NCBI GenBank assembly: GCA_944380515.1
Contig: CALWHT010000025.1
Span: 81,551-145,550, forward strand
Origin: an uncultured Roseburia sp.
GTDB lineage: Bacteria; Bacillota; Clostridia; Lachnospirales; Lachnospiraceae
DNA: 64,000 nt
Reading direction: 5' to 3'
This document shows positions 61,493 through 64,000 of this stretch, one piece after another. A program made the position numbers and the translations under genes. The notes beneath the pieces are model-generated. The model was given only the letters and a program-made list of their open reading frames with translations. It did no database searches and was not told where the DNA came from. Within the stretch, counting starts at the first letter, position 1. Every line of letters starts with the position of its first letter.

Positions 61493-62860
61493 ATGAAAAA
61501 AGAAGTATCAGAAAAGGAGCTGTTTGAAACTATGCCGGTGCCAAGGGCGGTTGCAGCGCTGGCAATCCCTACGATAATCAGCCAGGTGGTGACTATGATT
61601 TACAACCTGGCCGACACATTTTTTGTCGGACAGATAGGAAATCCCTATATGGTGGCGGCGGTATCACTTGTATCTCCCTGGTTCAACCTGCTTACGGCAC
61701 TGGGAAATCTTTTCGGCCTTGGCGGCGGGAGTCTGATTTCCAGGATGCTTGGAAGGAATAACCACGGAGATATTAAAAATGTGTCCGCTTTCAGTGTGTG
61801 GGGAGGAGGGGTGGTCACCATTGTATTTTCTCTTTTGACTTTTTTGTTCCGGGAACCGCTGTTGTCTTTTCTGGGTGCCAGCCCGGATACATATGATTAC
61901 GCAGAAAGTTATCTGCTCTGGATTGTTGTGCTGGGGGGTCTGCCTACGATGCTCAGTCTGACGCTGGGCCATCTTTTAAGAAGTGAGGGTCATGCCAGAC
62001 AGGCGAGTATCGGGATGATGTTCGGCGGCATCCTGAATGTTGTGCTTGATCCGGTGCTGATTTTCGGCTTCCATCTGGATGTTGCGGGAGCTGCTGTCGC
62101 GACAGCATTTTCGAATCTGGCTTCTGTGCTTTTCTTTGTGCTCATGTATGTACGTCTTGGAAACCATACCGCGGTTTCCCTGTCTCCAAAACATTTTACC
62201 CTGCGTTTCCTGCGGCCGGTTTTCTCGGTCGGCTTGGCGTCCGCTCTTGCAACGACGCTGGGAAATGCCTCCAATATGGTCATCATAAAGCTGTCTGCCG
62301 GCTATGGGGACATTCCGGTGGCTGCTTACGGTATCGTAAAACGAATTGACCAGTTTCCGCTGAACGTTTCCATGGGTCTGTGTCAGGGATTTATGCCTCT
62401 GGTCGGATATAATTATGCATCGGGGAATTATAAACGTATGCGCTCGGTTTCCTTTTTCTCGTGGAAGACGGCGCTCATCATGTCAGCCTGCTTTGTGGCT
62501 TGCTTTGCCGTGTTTGCGCCCCAGATTATGCATCTGTTCATCCCGGAGCAACAGACCAGCACACTGGGAGCCGGTTTCCTTCGGATTGCATGTCTGGCGG
62601 TGCCGCTCACCTCGGTGAATTTTCTGATCAGCTATACCCTGCAGGCCATGGGCAAAGGAACCCAATCTGCGGTTCTTACCTTCAGCAGGCAGGGGCTACT
62701 AAACATTCCGCTTCTGATTCTGATGAATATGACGGTGGGGCTGTACGGGATGATCTGGACCCAGCTTTTGGTAGAGGTGATTATGCTGCCGGTTTCCTTT
62801 GGAATGTATATGCATACATGGAGAGGCCTAAAGCAGCCACAGGCGCGAAGCAGAGAATGA
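61493..62860 (+). CDS. MATE family efflux transporter
   Basis: A 455-residue cation-coupled multidrug/toxin exporter with 12 predicted membrane segments. Typical N-terminal features are AIPTIISQVVTMIYNLADTFFVGQIGNPY and GLGGGSLISRMLGRNN; YNYASGNYKRM opens the second half. The substrate is unknown. It is intact in an otherwise patchy accessory region. Confidence 0.92.
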   Translation: MKKEVSEKELFETMPVPRAVAALAIPTIISQVVTMIYNLADTFFVGQIGNPYMVAAVSLVSPWFNLLTALGNLFGLGGGSLISRMLGRNNHGDIKNVSAFSVWGGGVVTIVFSLLTFLFREPLLSFLGASPDTYDYAESYLLWIVVLGGLPTMLSLTLGHLLRSEGHARQASIGMMFGGILNVVLDPVLIFGFHLDVAGAAVATAFSNLASVLFFVLMYVRLGNHTAVSLSPKHFTLRFLRPVFSVGLASALATTLGNASNMVIIKLSAGYGDIPVAAYGIVKRIDQFPLNVSMGLCQGFMPLVGYNYASGNYKRMRSVSFFSWKTALIMSACFVACFAVFAPQIMHLFIPEQQTSTLGAGFLRIACLAVPLTSVNFLISYTLQAMGKGTQSAVLTFSRQGLLNIPLLILMNMTVGLYGMIWTQLLVEVIMLPVSFGMYMHTWRGLKQPQARSRE

Positions 62861-63025
62861 AAAGAGTTTTTTAAAGCAGTAAGGAAGGATTTGTGATATA
62901 TGAAAAAACGGTATATACTTTAGGCTTTGCACTGGATAACAAATGGAAAATTCTCAGGAACTCGCTTTTCAGATATACTATAGGCGTAAACAAAATACAA
63001 CAAAACAGATTGTTTAAAAAGGAGA

Positions 63026-63571
63026 ATGATGACTATGAAAATAAGAAAATTACTCTCGATGATTTTGATTGGCGCGACGGCGGTAAGTCTGCTGGCAGGC
63101 TGCGGCTCTGATACAGCGGGCAGTCAGCAAAACAGTACAGGCAATAGCGCCCAGAGCGGCGTTAGGGAGGATACGGCGCAGACAGAAGAAGAAAGCAGCG
63201 TTACGGAAGAAGTGGCGCAGACAGAAGAAGAAAGCGTCGTTATGGAGGACACGGCTCAGACAGAAGAACAGAGTGGTGACGCGTCAGGAAATGTACTTGT
63301 CGTTTATTTTTCGGCGACAGGGAATACGGAAGAGGTCGCAAATGTCATTGCCGAGACGACAGGGGGAGAGCTTTTTGAAATCGAGCCCGCAGAGCCATAT
63401 TCGGATGCGGATTTAAACTGGTCGGATGACAACAGCCGTGTTTCCCAGGAATATGCCAACGAGAGCTTAAGAGATGTGGAGCTTGCGGCTGACACGGTGG
63501 AAAACTGGGATTCCTATGACACCGTATTTATCGGATATCCTAAAATGGAGCAGGGTTATATCTGTGTATAG
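63026..63571 (+). pseudogene. Truncated flavodoxin-like lipoprotein
   Basis: A lipoprotein signal (MKIRKLLSMILIGATAVSLLAGC) is followed by an acidic three-fold repeat (AQTEEES-type, about 45-85) and a flavodoxin domain with the FMN-phosphate loop YFSATGNTEEVA. After DTVFIGYP the family continues with a WWG segment and about 80 more residues; here the frame changes to KMEQGYICV and stops. The protein is about 180 residues, so the second half of the domain is lost. Starts at 63029 or 63035 are also possible. Confidence 0.82.
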
Positions 63572-63655
63572 CGGTGTATTGCGTAGAGGAAGGAGGGCGA
63601 ATAGGTACAGAAAGCACAGCAGAAAGAAAAAAGTGTGTATAGAGTAAGGTAGGAA

Positions 63656-63681
63656 CGACCATGAAAGTGGTCGCTTTTTTT
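63656..63681 (+). terminator. Intrinsic terminator
   Basis: CGACCAT and GTGGTCG (one G-U) form a 7-bp stem with a GAAA loop, followed by C and seven T residues. It lies between the flavodoxin fragment and the DUF4314 gene. Confidence 0.82.
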
Positions 63682-63735
63682 ATGCCCTCCTACCGGGCAG
63701 AAGGGAAATCAGATTTCAGAATGGAGATGTAGACG

Positions 63736-64000
63736 ATGAATGAATGGGAACGCCTGCACCAGCAGGCCAAGCGGTACCAGGCAGAGTATCCTCCCGGTAC
63801 CCGAATCATGTTACTGAGCATGGGCAGAGATCCCTGTCCTGTCGAGGATCAGACAAGAGGCACTGTCAAAGTAGTGGATGATATCGGAACACTGCACTGC
63901 TCGTTTGACAATGGAAGATCTCTCGGCGTTGTGCCTGGTGAGGACTCATTTCGCAAGCTGACGGAGGAAGAACTGGCAGAGGAACAGGAATCCGGCATGA
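63736..64000 (+). CDS. DUF4314 domain protein, 3' partial
   Basis: The frame from ATG 63736 stays open to the window end (88 codons). It reads MNEWERLHQQAKRYQ, then YPPGTRIMLLSMGRDP, TRGTVKVVDDIGTLHCSFDNGRSLGVVPGEDSFRKL, which is the DUF4314 pattern. The family is often found on integrative and conjugative elements of Firmicutes, so the window may be entering one. Function unknown. Too close to the edge to see the stop. Confidence 0.82.
   Translation, partial: MNEWERLHQQAKRYQAEYPPGTRIMLLSMGRDPCPVEDQTRGTVKVVDDIGTLHCSFDNGRSLGVVPGEDSFRKLTEEELAEEQESGM

Noticed and set aside
62893-63111. 72-codon frame between the MATE exporter and flavodoxin lipoprotein
   Set aside because: No known motif; it runs through the ribosome site and signal peptide of the next gene in another frame.

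Overview
The window looks like chromosomal DNA of an anaerobic, spore-forming Firmicute, most likely a Lachnospiraceae-type gut Clostridium. The reasons are SpoVB, a YlmC/YmxH protein, a Spo0A C-terminal-domain protein, a spore-cortex-type hydrolase, pyruvate:ferredoxin oxidoreductase, the [FeFe]-hydrogenase maturases HydE/G/F and AGGAGG ribosome-binding sites. The organism is inferred from gene content; I could not run any search. I saw no tRNA, rRNA, CRISPR array or intact transposase.

Region by region. 1-8.2 kb is housekeeping: rsgA (cut by the window edge), rpe, thiN, ychF, ylmC, nrdR, a small unknown protein, a CPBP protease, an isochorismatase-like hydrolase, yqeG, rpiB and efp. 8.2-15.6 kb is a sialic-acid uptake and breakdown operon: RpiR-type regulator, ABC binding protein, two permeases, then nanA, nanE, YhcH-type anomerase and ROK kinase. 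No ABC ATPase, nagA or nagB is present. 15.6-30.5 kb holds spoVB, a cysteine desulfurase, a HAD phosphatase, a housekeeping-type ABC-F, a large GGDEF/EAL sensor, nifJ, a coiled-coil membrane protein and a CBS-type pyrophosphatase. 30.6-40.9 kb holds an AraC regulator, bacteriohemerythrin, a Cys/Met PLP enzyme, dapF, murE, lepA, hemW and one polypeptide that joins a CwlD-like amidase to a PdaA-like deacetylase.

40.9-50.7 kb is rich in control RNA. An Lsa-type ABC-F resistance protein sits behind a six-codon leader peptide and a terminator. The hydrogenase maturation operon (TM1266-type regulator, hydE, hydG, hydF) follows a structured leader with its own terminator. After a decayed DUF4143 ATPase comes a LytTR regulator, then a predicted pseudoknot RNA, then a DUF3021 protein and an ABC exporter. 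htpG (minus strand) has a CIRCE-type HrcA operator. 53-57.3 kb holds a large unknown zinc-ribbon protein with an ARQ-rich repeat tract and an iron alcohol dehydrogenase.

57.4-64 kb is accessory: a RelB/RelE-type pair behind three 18-bp direct repeats, a second LytTR operon, a Fic protein, an orphan Spo0A-C domain, a MATE exporter, a truncated flavodoxin lipoprotein and the start of a DUF4314 gene, a family common on conjugative elements.

The features most worth a second look are the amidase-deacetylase fusion (39.3-40.9 kb), the leader-peptide attenuator (40.9-41.2 kb), the loop-to-RBS pseudoknot (48.5-48.7 kb), the hairpin between Shine-Dalgarno and start codon of ylmC (3.3 kb), the hyd leader (42.8-43.0 kb) and the two LytTR operons.
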